Source: Solirubrobacter sp963724195 (lineage in GTDB: Bacteria > Actinomycetota > Thermoleophilia > Solirubrobacterales > Solirubrobacteraceae). Taken from it: a stretch of DNA of 64,000 nucleotides. Shown in pieces: positions 19,705 to 27,361 of this stretch (position 1 is its first letter; every line of letters begins with the position of its first letter). The position numbers were made by a program, and so were the translations under genes. Under the pieces are notes generated by a model, which had not been told where the DNA came from, made no database searches, and was given only the letters and a program-made list of their open reading frames with translations. Location of the stretch: contig CAVRTQ010000030.1 of assembly GCA_963724195.1 (NCBI GenBank), positions 18,342-82,341 of the forward strand, written 5' to 3'.

Positions 19705-20431
19705 GCAAGGTGAGGTTCAGGACCTCGGGTGGGGCGAGGAAGCGGATCGGCAGTCCGCTGGTGCCGACGCCGCTCGTGACGAGCAGGTGCCGGTCGTGCT
19801 CGACGATGTGCCCGCGGGCGTAGCGCTCGCCGTAGTGGGAGGGCATCAGCGGGCGGCGGATCACGGGGATCGCCACCTGTCCGCCGTGCGTGTGCCCGGA
19901 CAGCGTGAGCGCGACCCGGTCCGGGATGCGGGGGAACAGGTCGGGGTCGTGCGAGAGGACGATCACCGGCTCGTCGACCGGCACCTCGCGCAACGCGTGG
20001 ACGACGTTCGGCATCCGGTGGCGCATGTCGCCGAGCCCGGCGACCCAGAACTCGCCCACCTTCACCGCGCGGTCCTCGAGCACGGTGATGCCCTCGGCCT
20101 CGAGCGCCCGCCACATCCGGTCGCCGGAGCTGCGCCAATCGTGGTTGCCGACCACCGCGACCGTGCCGAGCGGCGCCCGCAGCCGTGCGAGCTGGGCGGC
20201 GACCGCCTCCGGCGCGAGCTTGCGCGCCAGCTTCTGGCTCGAGTCCAGGTAGTCGCCGAGCAGCAGGTGGATGTCCGGCGCGCGCGCGTTGAGCGCGTCG
20301 ACCGCCCGCGCGATCTTGTCCAGCCCCGCATGAGGGACGCCCGCGTGCAGGTCGGACATGACCCCGGCGCGCAGCCCGCTCAGGCTCGCGGGCCAGTTCG
20401 GCACCGCGAGCTCGACGTCGCGCACGACCAA
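19694..20431 (-). CDS. Membrane-anchored metallophosphoesterase (YkuE-like)
   Basis: All calcineurin-like motifs are present in order: SDLHAG, LLLGDYLD, VVGNHDW, LSHDPD and SGHTHGGQ. This is the layout of the YkuE/Icc-like phosphoesterases that use two metal ions. The annotated start is a TTG (LVVRDVELAVPNW). The same frame continues upstream to 20521 and encodes SAGAGLAAWAGWIEPRRL, which looks like the N-terminal membrane anchor usual in the family. The true start is therefore probably upstream, near or within the ribokinase end, and lost through an indel. Substrate unknown. Confidence 0.88.
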   Translation of the reverse strand: MVVRDVELAVPNWPASLSGLRAGVMSDLHAGVPHAGLDKIARAVDALNARAPDIHLLLGDYLDSSQKLARKLAPEAVAAQLARLRAPLGTVAVVGNHDWRSSGDRMWRALEAEGITVLEDRAVKVGEFWVAGLGDMRHRMPNVVHALREVPVDEPVIVLSHDPDLFPRIPDRVALTLSGHTHGGQVAIPVIRRPLMPSHYGERYARGHIVEHDRHLLVTSGVGTSGLPIRFLAPPEVLNLTLRNL

Positions 20432-20521
20432 CCGCCGCGGCTCGATCCACCCGGCCCACGCCGCCAGCCCGGCCCCGGCCGACCGCGGCCCCCACTGAAA
20501 CTGGCGAGGCGGGATGCGGTC

Positions 20522-21389
20522 TCACACGTCTGTCGCGCGTGGGCATGCCGCCGCGCGCGCCCGGTTTCGTCGTCGAGATCGCCGCCGCGCGGAGCGCGAA
20601 CTCGGCCGCTGCGCGCAGCGGGCGGCCCGCGGCGAGCTCCGCGGCCAGTGCGCCGTTGACGGTGTCGCCGGCGCCCGTCGTGTCGACCACGTCCACCTTC
20701 GTCGCGGGCAGCAAGACGGGTGAGCCGCCCGGTTCCAGCAGCAGCGCCCCGCGCGCGCCCAGCGTGATCAGCACGGCCGCGCCGGTGGACTCCGACAGCG
20801 CGCGGGCGGCGGCCTCCGGGTCCGACTCGCCGGTCAGCTGCTCGGCCTCCGACGCGTTCGGCGTGAGCACCGCGAGCGGCGCGGCGGGCAGTTCGCGCGC
20901 GGGCGCCGGGTTCAGCACGACGGGCCAGCCGGCGGCCTCGGCGGCACGGGCGGCCGCGATGACCACGCCCTCGCTGACTTCATGGCCGAGCAACACGACG
21001 CCTTCGCCGTCCAATTCGAGTGCATCGAGTGCGAACGCGGCGTTCGCGCCGGACGCGACCGCGATCTGGTTCTCGCCCGCCGCGTCCACGACGATCAGCG
21101 CGACGCCGGTCGGCTCGTCGAGCCGCGCCAGGCCGGACACGTCGATGCCCTCCGCGCGCAGCGCGGCCTCGGCTTCGTCGCCCATCGCGTCGCGTCCGAC
21201 CGCGCCGACGAACACGACGTCCGCGCCCAGTCGCGCCGCCGCGACGGCCTGGTTCGCGCTCTTGCCGCCGCCATAGGACGCGAAGCGTCCGCCGGCCACC
21301 GTCTCCCCGGCCGCGGGCAGGCGCTCGCTCACGACCACGAGGTCGACGTTGATGGAACCGACGACGACGACGCGCGGCACGCGGTTCAC
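20522..21389 (-). CDS. rbsK: Ribokinase (PfkB family); C-terminus uncertain
   Basis: The protein begins MNRVPRVVVVGSINVDLVVV and has YGGGKSANQAVAAARLGA (substrate-binding GG), NPAPAREL, TPNASEAEQLTG and the PfkB signature DTTGAGDTVNGALAAELA with catalytic Asp. It ends in the family-typical STTKPGARGGMPTRDR. It phosphorylates ribose to ribose 5-phosphate. As written, the frame does not stop after this but runs on for 800 bases across the phosphoesterase gene in a non-coding frame. A TGA one frame away, at the expected place, marks the probable true end, so one indel is inferred. It starts next to the TetR gene's 3' end. Confidence 0.85.
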
Positions 21390-21390
21390 C

Positions 21391-22008
21391 CTAGGGGATC
21401 GAGGCGGCGATGCCGTCGAGCGTGCGGTTCAGGCCGAGCCGGAAGTTCTCCTCCGGCGTGCTGTCGTCCTCGAACTGGCGGTCCTGGTACGCCCGCCGCA
21501 GGTACGGCAGATCCTCGAGGTCGAACTGCGGCGGGACGAGCGGCTGCGGCGGCGCGGTGGTGAGCGCCACCTCCAGGCGCAGCGCCCAGAACACGTAGCC
21601 GTTGAGCAGCAGCACGAGGTCTGCGGCCTCGCCGTCGGCGAGCCCGGTGCCGTCCATCACCTCGAGGCCGCGGTTGAGCCACGAGAGCTGCGCGTAGGTC
21701 GGCAGCGTGCCGTTGATCGGGACGTCGATCGCCCACGGGTGCTCCCGCAGCCGGTCCATCAGCCCTTGCGCCCACTGGGCCAGGCCGTCGCGCCACCCGC
21801 TGAACGTGTACGGCGGCGCCGGGCCGAGGGCCACGTCGACCATCCGCCAGACGAGCTCGTCCTTGCTGGCCACGTGCCGGTAGAGCGACATCGTCGTGAA
21901 CCCGCAGCGCTTCGCCACCGTCGCCATCGACACCGCGGCGAGGCCCTGCTCGTCGGCGATCGCCACCGCCGCCTCGGTGATCAGGTCCACGTTCAGCCCT
22001 CTTGCCAT
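21391..22008 (-). CDS. TetR family transcriptional regulator
   Basis: This 205-residue repressor has the N-terminal HTH region LITEAAVAIADEQGLAAVSM, ATVAKRCGFTTMSLYRHVAS and KDELVWRMVD. The C-terminal part resembles the TetR_C (tetracycline-repressor-type) ligand domain (WRDGLAQWAQGLMDRLREHP). I chose the ATG at MARGLNVDLIT, because the longer upstream frame is a mirror of the ABC gene. It is divergent from the drug-efflux ABC operon with only 30 bases between start codons. Those bases contain two near-identical palindromes, so it most likely represses both itself and the exporter. Confidence 0.93.
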   Translation of the reverse strand: MARGLNVDLITEAAVAIADEQGLAAVSMATVAKRCGFTTMSLYRHVASKDELVWRMVDVALGPAPPYTFSGWRDGLAQWAQGLMDRLREHPWAIDVPINGTLPTYAQLSWLNRGLEVMDGTGLADGEAADLVLLLNGYVFWALRLEVALTTAPPQPLVPPQFDLEDLPYLRRAYQDRQFEDDSTPEENFRLGLNRTLDGIAASIP

Positions 22009-22015
22009 GCGAGCA

Positions 22016-22030
22016 GTGTATGGCGTACAC
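22016..22030. promoter_or_regulatory. TetR operator 1, GTGTATG-G-CGTACAC
   Basis: This is a 7+1+7 inverted repeat with one mismatch between the tetR and ABC start codons. It is a near copy of the site 19 bases to its right. Confidence 0.75.
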
Positions 22031-22034
22031 TCTT

Positions 22035-22049
22035 GTGTATGGCATACAC
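22035..22049. promoter_or_regulatory. TetR operator 2, GTGTATG-G-CATACAC
   Basis: This is a perfect 7+1+7 inverted repeat. It covers the ATG of the ABC ATPase gene (22039), so a bound repressor would sit on the translation start. This also implies a leaderless or near-leaderless transcript. Confidence 0.75.
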
Positions 22050-22869
22050 AATCGAGGTCGAGGGGCTGACGAAGGCCTTCGGGGACACCCGGGTGCTGAA
22101 CGGCATCGACCTGCAGGTCCAACCGGGCGAGGTACTCGCGCTGCTCGGCCCGAACGGGGCGGGGAAGACGACCACGGTGCGCATCCTCGCGACGCTGCTC
22201 GCGCCCGACGGCGGGACGGCCCGCGTGGCCGGCCACGACGTCACCCGCGACCCGAACGCGGTGCGCGCCGCGATCAGCCTCACCGCGCAGGAGGCGGCGG
22301 TGGACGGCATGCTCACCGGCGCCGAGAACCTGCGCATGATGGCCCGGCTGCGCGGCGTCAAGAAGACGGTCGCCGACGAGCTGCTGGAGCGCTTCGACCT
22401 CGTGGATGCCGCCGGCCGCCGGGTCGAGCAGTACAGCGGCGGCATGCGGCGCCGGCTCGATCTGGCGATGAGCCTCGTGGTCAAGCCCCAGGTGCTGTTC
22501 CTGGACGAGCCCACGACCGGCCTGGACCCGCGCAGCCGGCGCGCCGTGTGGGAGGCGGTCCAGACCCTCGCGCACGACGGCGTGACCGTCCTGCTGACCA
22601 CGCAGTACCTGGAGGAGGCGGACCGCCTCGCGCAACGGATCGCCGTGATCGACGGCGGCCGCGTGATCGAGGAGGGCACGGCCCAGGAGCTCAAGGCGCG
22701 CCTCGCCGGCGAGGTGCTCGAGATCCACTTCGCCGACAAGCCCTCCGTGCGCGTGCCGGTGAACGAGCCCGGCGACGTGCGGCGCGCCCTCGACGAGCAC
22801 CTCGACGCCGAGCGCATCGAGCTGCACCAGCCGAGCCTCGACGACGTGTTCCTGGCGGTGACGCGATGA
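22039..22869 (+). CDS. DrrA-type ABC exporter ATP-binding protein
   Basis: This 276-residue ATPase has Walker A GPNGAGKTT, signature YSGGMRRRLD, Walker B LFLDEPTTGLDPRSRR and switch LLTTQYLEEAD. The C-terminal tail (LDDVFLAVT) is the DrrA-type regulatory extension. It pairs with the ABC-2 permease encoded immediately downstream (ATGA overlap) to export a hydrophobic drug-like compound. It has no room for a conventional ribosome-binding site upstream because the operator palindromes fill the 30-base gap. Control by the divergent TetR protein is expected. Confidence 0.93.
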   Translation: MAYTIEVEGLTKAFGDTRVLNGIDLQVQPGEVLALLGPNGAGKTTTVRILATLLAPDGGTARVAGHDVTRDPNAVRAAISLTAQEAAVDGMLTGAENLRMMARLRGVKKTVADELLERFDLVDAAGRRVEQYSGGMRRRLDLAMSLVVKPQVLFLDEPTTGLDPRSRRAVWEAVQTLAHDGVTVLLTTQYLEEADRLAQRIAVIDGGRVIEEGTAQELKARLAGEVLEIHFADKPSVRVPVNEPGDVRRALDEHLDAERIELHQPSLDDVFLAVTR

Positions 22870-23603
22870 CCGCCTCGCTCACGTTCGTCGGCCGCAGCCT
22901 GCGCCACTCCGTCCGCTCCGTCGACGCGCTGCTGACCGCGGTGCTGCTCCCCGTCGCGATCCTGCTGATGTTCGTGTACGTCTTCGGCGGCGCGATCGAC
23001 ACCAACGGGCGCTACGTCGACTACGTCGTGCCGGGGATCATCGTGCTGTGCGCGGGCTTCGGCAGCGCCAGCACCGCGGTGGCCGTCGCGGTGGACATGA
23101 CCACCGGCGTGATCGACCGCTTCCGCACGCTGCCGATCGCGTCCGGCGCCGTCCTGACCGGCCACGTCACCGCGTCCGTCGCGCGCAACGTCGTCTCCAC
23201 CAGCCTCGTGATCGGCGTGGCGCTGATCGCCGGGTTCCGGCCCGAGCCCGACCCGCTGAACTGGCTCGGGGCGGCCGCGCTGCTGCTCGCGCTGATGACC
23301 GCGATCTCCTGGATGGCCGCGGCCTTCGGGCTGCTCGCCAAGACGATCGAGGGCGCGAACGCGCTCACGTTCGTCGCCGCCTTCGCGCCCTACGTGTCGT
23401 CCGCCTTCGTCCCGGCCGAGTCGATGCCCGCCGGGCTGCAGTGGATCGCCGAGCACCAGCCCGTCACGCCGATCGTGGACTCCGTGCGCGCGCTCACCAT
23501 GGGCACGCCGCTGGACAACGAGCTGTGGATCGCGTTCGCGTGGTGTGCGACGGGGATCGTCGTCGGGCGGATCGCCGCCGCCCATCTGTTCCGACAGAAT
23601 TGA
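22866..23603 (+). CDS. ABC-2 type exporter permease (DrrB-like)
   Basis: This 245-residue protein has six hydrophobic segments. Examples are ALLTAVLLPVAILLMFVYVF, YVVPGIIVLCAGFGSASTAV and LLLALMTAISWMAAAFGLLA. The segment MTTGVIDRFRTLPIASGAVL is the characteristic ABC-2 cytoplasmic loop, and YVSSAFVPAESMPAGLQWIA precedes the last helix. It forms the membrane part of the two-component drug exporter. Start and stop of the ATPase gene overlap by 4 bases (ATGA). Confidence 0.93.
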   Translation: MTASLTFVGRSLRHSVRSVDALLTAVLLPVAILLMFVYVFGGAIDTNGRYVDYVVPGIIVLCAGFGSASTAVAVAVDMTTGVIDRFRTLPIASGAVLTGHVTASVARNVVSTSLVIGVALIAGFRPEPDPLNWLGAAALLLALMTAISWMAAAFGLLAKTIEGANALTFVAAFAPYVSSAFVPAESMPAGLQWIAEHQPVTPIVDSVRALTMGTPLDNELWIAFAWCATGIVVGRIAAAHLFRQN

Positions 23604-23607
23604 GGCC

Positions 23608-24804
23608 TTGCTCCGCACCACGCCGCAGGCCGTCCGCCGGCTCGCCATCCGCAACCAGCGCCTCGACGGCCCGGCCCCGCGCCGCAAGCCGACGGCCCCC
23701 GAGCTGCTGGACACCATCCGCGCGCTGCGCTGCCTGCAGCTCGATCCCACCGCGGTCGTGGCGCGCAACCACCTGCTCGTCCTCTTCTCGCGGCACGGCG
23801 CCTTTGACGAGCGCGTCTTCGAGCAGCTCGCGTACGAGGACCGCGCGCTGTTCGAGTACTGGGCGCACGAGGCGTCGTACGTGCTCAGCGAGGACCTCCA
23901 GATCCACCGCTTCGGGATGCACGAGCCGCGCTACCGCGGCCACCGGACCTGGTGGGACGGCGAGGCGGAGTTCCGCGCGCACATCCTCGAGCGGCTGCGG
24001 GACGAGGGCCCGCTGCGGGCCCGCGAGATCGAGGACCGGGCCAACACGGGCTGGGAGTCCACCGGCGGCTGGACGAACGGCCGCACCGTGGCCCGCATGC
24101 TCGACATGCAGTGGGTCGCGGGGCAGACCGGGATCTCCCGCCGCGACGGCACCCAGCGCGTCTGGGACCTGATGGAGCGCTGCCTCCCGCCTGACGCGCC
24201 GCGCGAGGCACTCGACCCGCTCGAAGTGCAGCGCCGCGCGGTGGTCTACGCCATCCGCGCGCTCGGCGCCGCCCGGGCCCCGCACATCCGCGTGCACTTC
24301 ACGCGCTTCCGCTATCCGGACATGCCCGCCGTGCTGCGTGAACTGCACGCCGACGGGACCATCCAGCCGCTCGCCGTCGACGGTCTCGGCGACGACTGGT
24401 GGATCCTCGCCGAGGACGTCGAGCGCCTGGACGCCGACTTCAAGCCCCGCACCGTGCTGCTGAGCCCGTTCGACAACCTGCTGTGCGACCGCGCGCGCAC
24501 CGAGGCGCTGTTCGGCTTCCATCACCGGCTCGAGATCTACACCCCCAAGCCCAAGCGCCGCTGGGGCTACTTCGTGCTCCCGATCCTCGACGGCGACCAG
24601 CTCGTCGCCCGCGCCGACCTGGCCATGGACCGCAAGCGCAACACGCTCGTCGCGCACGCCATCCACGCCGAACCGAAGGTGCCACGCGGCGCGCGGCTGC
24701 CGAAGGCGATCGCCCGTGAGCTGGAGCGGCTCGCGACGTGGCGGGGCGCGACGAACGTCGAGGTGCTGGCTGCTCCGGAGGCCTGGCGACCCGCGTTTTC
24801 ATGA
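23608..24804 (+). CDS. Winged-helix DNA-glycosylase-like protein (YcaQ family)
   Basis: This is a 398-residue protein. TPQAVRRLAIRNQRLDG opens the first winged-helix region of the YcaQ/AlkX family (formerly DUF1006). LRCLQLDPTAVVARNHLLVL, YWAHEASYVL, a second wing region GWTNGRTVARMLDMQWVAG and the C-terminal LLSPFDNLLCDRARTEALFG follow. The last carries the family's conserved 'PFDNL' segment. Characterised relatives unhook DNA interstrand crosslinks as monofunctional glycosylases. I chose the TTG 4 bases after the permease stop as start. Its place behind a drug exporter suggests joint defence against a DNA-damaging compound, which is inference. Confidence 0.9.
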   Translation: MLRTTPQAVRRLAIRNQRLDGPAPRRKPTAPELLDTIRALRCLQLDPTAVVARNHLLVLFSRHGAFDERVFEQLAYEDRALFEYWAHEASYVLSEDLQIHRFGMHEPRYRGHRTWWDGEAEFRAHILERLRDEGPLRAREIEDRANTGWESTGGWTNGRTVARMLDMQWVAGQTGISRRDGTQRVWDLMERCLPPDAPREALDPLEVQRRAVVYAIRALGAARAPHIRVHFTRFRYPDMPAVLRELHADGTIQPLAVDGLGDDWWILAEDVERLDADFKPRTVLLSPFDNLLCDRARTEALFGFHHRLEIYTPKPKRRWGYFVLPILDGDQLVARADLAMDRKRNTLVAHAIHAEPKVPRGARLPKAIARELERLATWRGATNVEVLAAPEAWRPAFS

Positions 24805-24855
24805 TCCCGACGACGCCTTAGGTAATTGGCAGGCCGCCCCGATACCCTCGGCTGG

Positions 24856-25551
24856 ATGAGCGAGGACGGGGCGGCCCTGCCGCGCGACGCGGCAGACCCG
24901 CAGCCCGTGTTGCCGTGGGAGGGCAAGGCCAAGCCGGCGGACAGGTTCCTGCTCGGCGCGATCATGCTCAGCGGGCTCTACCTGCTGGTGCTGATGCCGC
25001 TGACGCCGTCGCTGCTGGCGCACCCGTACATCCTGGTGCTGCTCAAGGGCTCGGCGTCCGGCATGGTCACGCTCGGCGGGATGGTGCGGATCGGGGAGGC
25101 GTCGCTGCCGCTCGTGATCCTCGTCTCGATCCCCGGCATGATGATGTTCGACTGGCTCTACTGGTGGGCCGGCCGGCGCTGGGGCAAACGCGCGATCGAC
25201 GTCTTCATCGGCAATCACCCGAAGGCCGAGCAGCGCGCCGCGAAGCTCGAGCGGCTCACCCGCCGGTTCGGCTGGGCGGCGATCATCATCGCCTACTTCC
25301 AGCCCGTCCCGAACGTGCTCATCTACGCCGCCGCGGGCTGGACGCGGATGCGCTGGTGGGTGTTCCTGCTGTTGGACGCGATCGGCTCCGGCCTGTGGAT
25401 CGCGCTCTGCATCGGCCTCGGCTACGCGGTCGGCCAGGACGCCGTCGACATCGCGAAGGCGATCTCGCGCTACGGCCTGTACCTCGGCCTCGGGCTGATC
25501 GTCGTGGTGTTCGTGCGCCAGTTCTACGTCGCGTCGCGCAACCCGCGCTGA
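24856..25551 (+). CDS. DedA/VTT-domain membrane protein
   Basis: This 231-residue protein has about five hydrophobic segments. The VTT core reads LVILVSIPGMMMFDWLYWWA, GRRWGKRAIDVF, and the hallmark FGWAAIIIAYFQPVPNVLIY followed by AAAGWTRMRWWVFLLLDAIG. This corresponds to the re-entrant 'F..R..P..R' region of DedA proteins, with Gln-Pro-Val-Pro-Asn in place of the usual Arg. Family members include lipid flippases and membrane-homeostasis factors. It stands alone, with a short leader and no clear ribosome-binding site. Confidence 0.88.
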   Translation: MSEDGAALPRDAADPQPVLPWEGKAKPADRFLLGAIMLSGLYLLVLMPLTPSLLAHPYILVLLKGSASGMVTLGGMVRIGEASLPLVILVSIPGMMMFDWLYWWAGRRWGKRAIDVFIGNHPKAEQRAAKLERLTRRFGWAAIIIAYFQPVPNVLIYAAAGWTRMRWWVFLLLDAIGSGLWIALCIGLGYAVGQDAVDIAKAISRYGLYLGLGLIVVVFVRQFYVASRNPR

Positions 25552-25561
25552 TCGGCCTCGA

Positions 25562-26611
25562 TCACGGCGCGCTGACGATCGTCCCGCGCACCGCGCCGAG
25601 CTCGATCGTGCCCGCGCGGCCGCGCAGCGTGACGGTGTCGCCGTCGCTGAGGTAGCCGGTGCCCGCTTCGAGCAGGCAGCCGTGGGTGCCGGGCTCGGCG
25701 CCGGAGATCGTCCCGGAGGCGAACAGATCACCGGGGCGCACGGCCGCGCCGTTGACGGTCGCGTGCGCGAGCTGCTGCGGGAACGTCCAGTACAGGCCTC
25801 GTGCGTTGCCCTTCGTGATCACGGCGCCGTTCACGTCGACTTCGAGCGCGATGTCGAGCGCCCAGTCGCCGCTGGTCCGCAGATAGCCGTCCGGCTCGGG
25901 GTCCTGCTCGCGGGCGGGCACGAGGTACGGCTCCAGCGCGGCCAGCGGCGTGACCCAGGCCGAGATCGAGGTCGCGAAGGACTTGCCCAGGAACGGGCCG
26001 AGCGGGCGGTACTCGAAGCGCTGGATGTCCCGCGCGCTCCAGTCGTTGACGAGCACGAACCCGAAGACGTGGTCGCGCACGTCAGCGGCGCCGATCGGAA
26101 CCCCGAGGGGCTTGCCGGGACCCGTGACGAACCCGAGCTCGAGCTCGAAGTCCAGCTCCTCGGTGGGGCCGTAGCTCGGCCGCAGCCCGTGCGGGCGCAC
26201 GATCTCGGTGCCGGAGACGACGATCGAGCCGGCGCGGCCGTGGTAGCCGATCGGCAACGCCTTCCACGCCGGCGGGAGCGGGTCGTCCGGGCGGAACTTG
26301 CGCCCGACGTTCGTCGCGTGCTCGAGCGAGGAGTAGAAGTCGACGTAGTCGCCGACCGCGAGCGGCAGCTCGGGCTCGTCGATCGCGGCGAGTGTTGCCG
26401 TCCCGGCCTCGAGCACGCGCGTGACCTTCTCGCGCACGTCCTCCCACACGGGGCGCCCGAGCGCGAGGAAGCGGTTGAGCGTGGGACCGTCGAACACGGG
26501 CGGGAGCCCGGGCACGGTGCTCAGATCGAGCACGTGGTCCTCGTAACGGACGACGCAGTGGCCGTCGACGACGCCGTAGGGCAGGTGGTCGAGCCCGAAG
26601 CCTCGGGACAC
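25562..26611 (-). CDS. Fumarylacetoacetase-type hydrolase
   Basis: This 349-residue enzyme is somewhat shorter than the eukaryotic fumarylacetoacetase but matches it along its length. Visible motifs are DFYSSLEHATNVGRKFRPDD (metal Asp and catalytic His), IGYHGRAGSIVVSG, ELDFELELGFVTG, FGFVLVNDWSARDIQRFEY and FLGKSFATSISAWV. It hydrolyses fumarylacetoacetate to fumarate and acetoacetate in tyrosine/phenylalanine breakdown. The GTG start overlaps the TAG of the upstream acetyltransferase by one base. No other tyrosine-pathway gene is in the window. Confidence 0.93.
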   Translation of the reverse strand: MSRGFGLDHLPYGVVDGHCVVRYEDHVLDLSTVPGLPPVFDGPTLNRFLALGRPVWEDVREKVTRVLEAGTATLAAIDEPELPLAVGDYVDFYSSLEHATNVGRKFRPDDPLPPAWKALPIGYHGRAGSIVVSGTEIVRPHGLRPSYGPTEELDFELELGFVTGPGKPLGVPIGAADVRDHVFGFVLVNDWSARDIQRFEYRPLGPFLGKSFATSISAWVTPLAALEPYLVPAREQDPEPDGYLRTSGDWALDIALEVDVNGAVITKGNARGLYWTFPQQLAHATVNGAAVRPGDLFASGTISGAEPGTHGCLLEAGTGYLSDGDTVTLRGRAGTIELGAVRGTIVSAP

Positions 26612-27255
26612 TAGAGCTCCACCGAGATCTCGATGACGCTGCCGTCACGGCTGCTGATCGTGACCTCGCCGAGCCGGCCGAAGAGCTTGAGCACGGCCAC
26701 ATTGTCGGCGAAGAGGAGCGCGGTGAACTGGCGGATGCCGTTCGCGGTCGCGCGGTCGCGCAGCCGCCGGAGCAACTTGTCGCCGAGCCCGCGCCGCTGC
26801 CAGGCGTCGGCGACCGTCAGCGCGGCCTCCGCGATGTGCGGCCGCTCGTCCTCGCGCACGTAGCGGGCCACGCCGACCGCCTTGCGTGTGGTGGCGTCGA
26901 GCGCGCCGATGGCCTCGTGGTCGACATGGTCGATCTCGGTGAAGAACGCCAGCTCCTGCAGGTTGAGCGCCGGCCGTGACGCGAGGAACCGCCTGCGCAC
27001 CGACTCGGGCGAGAGGTCGCTGAACCCGGTGACGAACAACGGCTTGTCGTCGGGCCGGACGGCCCGGATGAGCACCTCCGACCCGTCGGTGAGCAGCACG
27101 TGCTCGACCGTGTCCTCCCGCGCGAGTCCGCGCTCGTACGCCGCCGCGGCGGCCTCGGCCTCCTCCTCGGTGTCGTGGCGGGAAACCGGCGCTGCCTCGC
27201 CGCGGATCCGCACGAAGTACCCGCCCGCGGGGCTCGGCTCGACGTAGCAGCGCAC
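26611..27255 (-). CDS. GNAT family N-acetyltransferase
   Basis: This is a 214-residue protein. The first 55 residues (YVEPSPAGGYFVRIRGEAAP) form a short beta/helix region. The GNAT domain then starts at LIRAVRPDDKPLFVTGFSDL and includes SPESVRRRFLASRPALN, VGVARYVREDER and the acetyl-CoA loop VADAWQRRGLGDKLLRRLRD. The segment is similar to the acetyltransferase domains of Pat-type protein lysine acetyltransferases. I chose the GTG giving VRCYVEPSP, since the frame further upstream is unlike the family. It is coupled to the fumarylacetoacetase gene. Confidence 0.88.
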   Translation of the reverse strand: MRCYVEPSPAGGYFVRIRGEAAPVSRHDTEEEAEAAAAAYERGLAREDTVEHVLLTDGSEVLIRAVRPDDKPLFVTGFSDLSPESVRRRFLASRPALNLQELAFFTEIDHVDHEAIGALDATTRKAVGVARYVREDERPHIAEAALTVADAWQRRGLGDKLLRRLRDRATANGIRQFTALLFADNVAVLKLFGRLGEVTISSRDGSVIEISVEL

Positions 27256-27322
27256 GGCGTAGGAGGGTAGGACCGCGGACCGGTTTGCCCGAACGGATAC
27301 CCGCACACCCGTCCAGACGGAC

Positions 27323-27351
27323 TTGACACGGGCGGGTGCACTGCAAGACCA
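27323..27351 (+). promoter_or_regulatory. Candidate promoter of the secreted-protein gene
   Basis: A consensus -35 TTGACA is followed after 17 bases by AGACCA, a weak -10. GGAGG follows five bases later, just before the TTG start. Only the -35 is convincing. Confidence 0.3.
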
Positions 27352-27361
27352 TCGCGGAGGT

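Noticed and set aside
19701..21389. Apparent 562-residue ribokinase fusion protein
   Set aside because: After the family-typical ribokinase end the frame reads Arg/Gly/Ala-rich sequence antiparallel in frame choice to the real metallophosphoesterase. It is open only because stops are rare at this GC content.
21391..22827. Extended N-terminus for the TetR protein
   Set aside because: The extra 270 residues are the reverse complement of the DrrA-type ATPase. The HTH domain starts right after the ATG at 22008.
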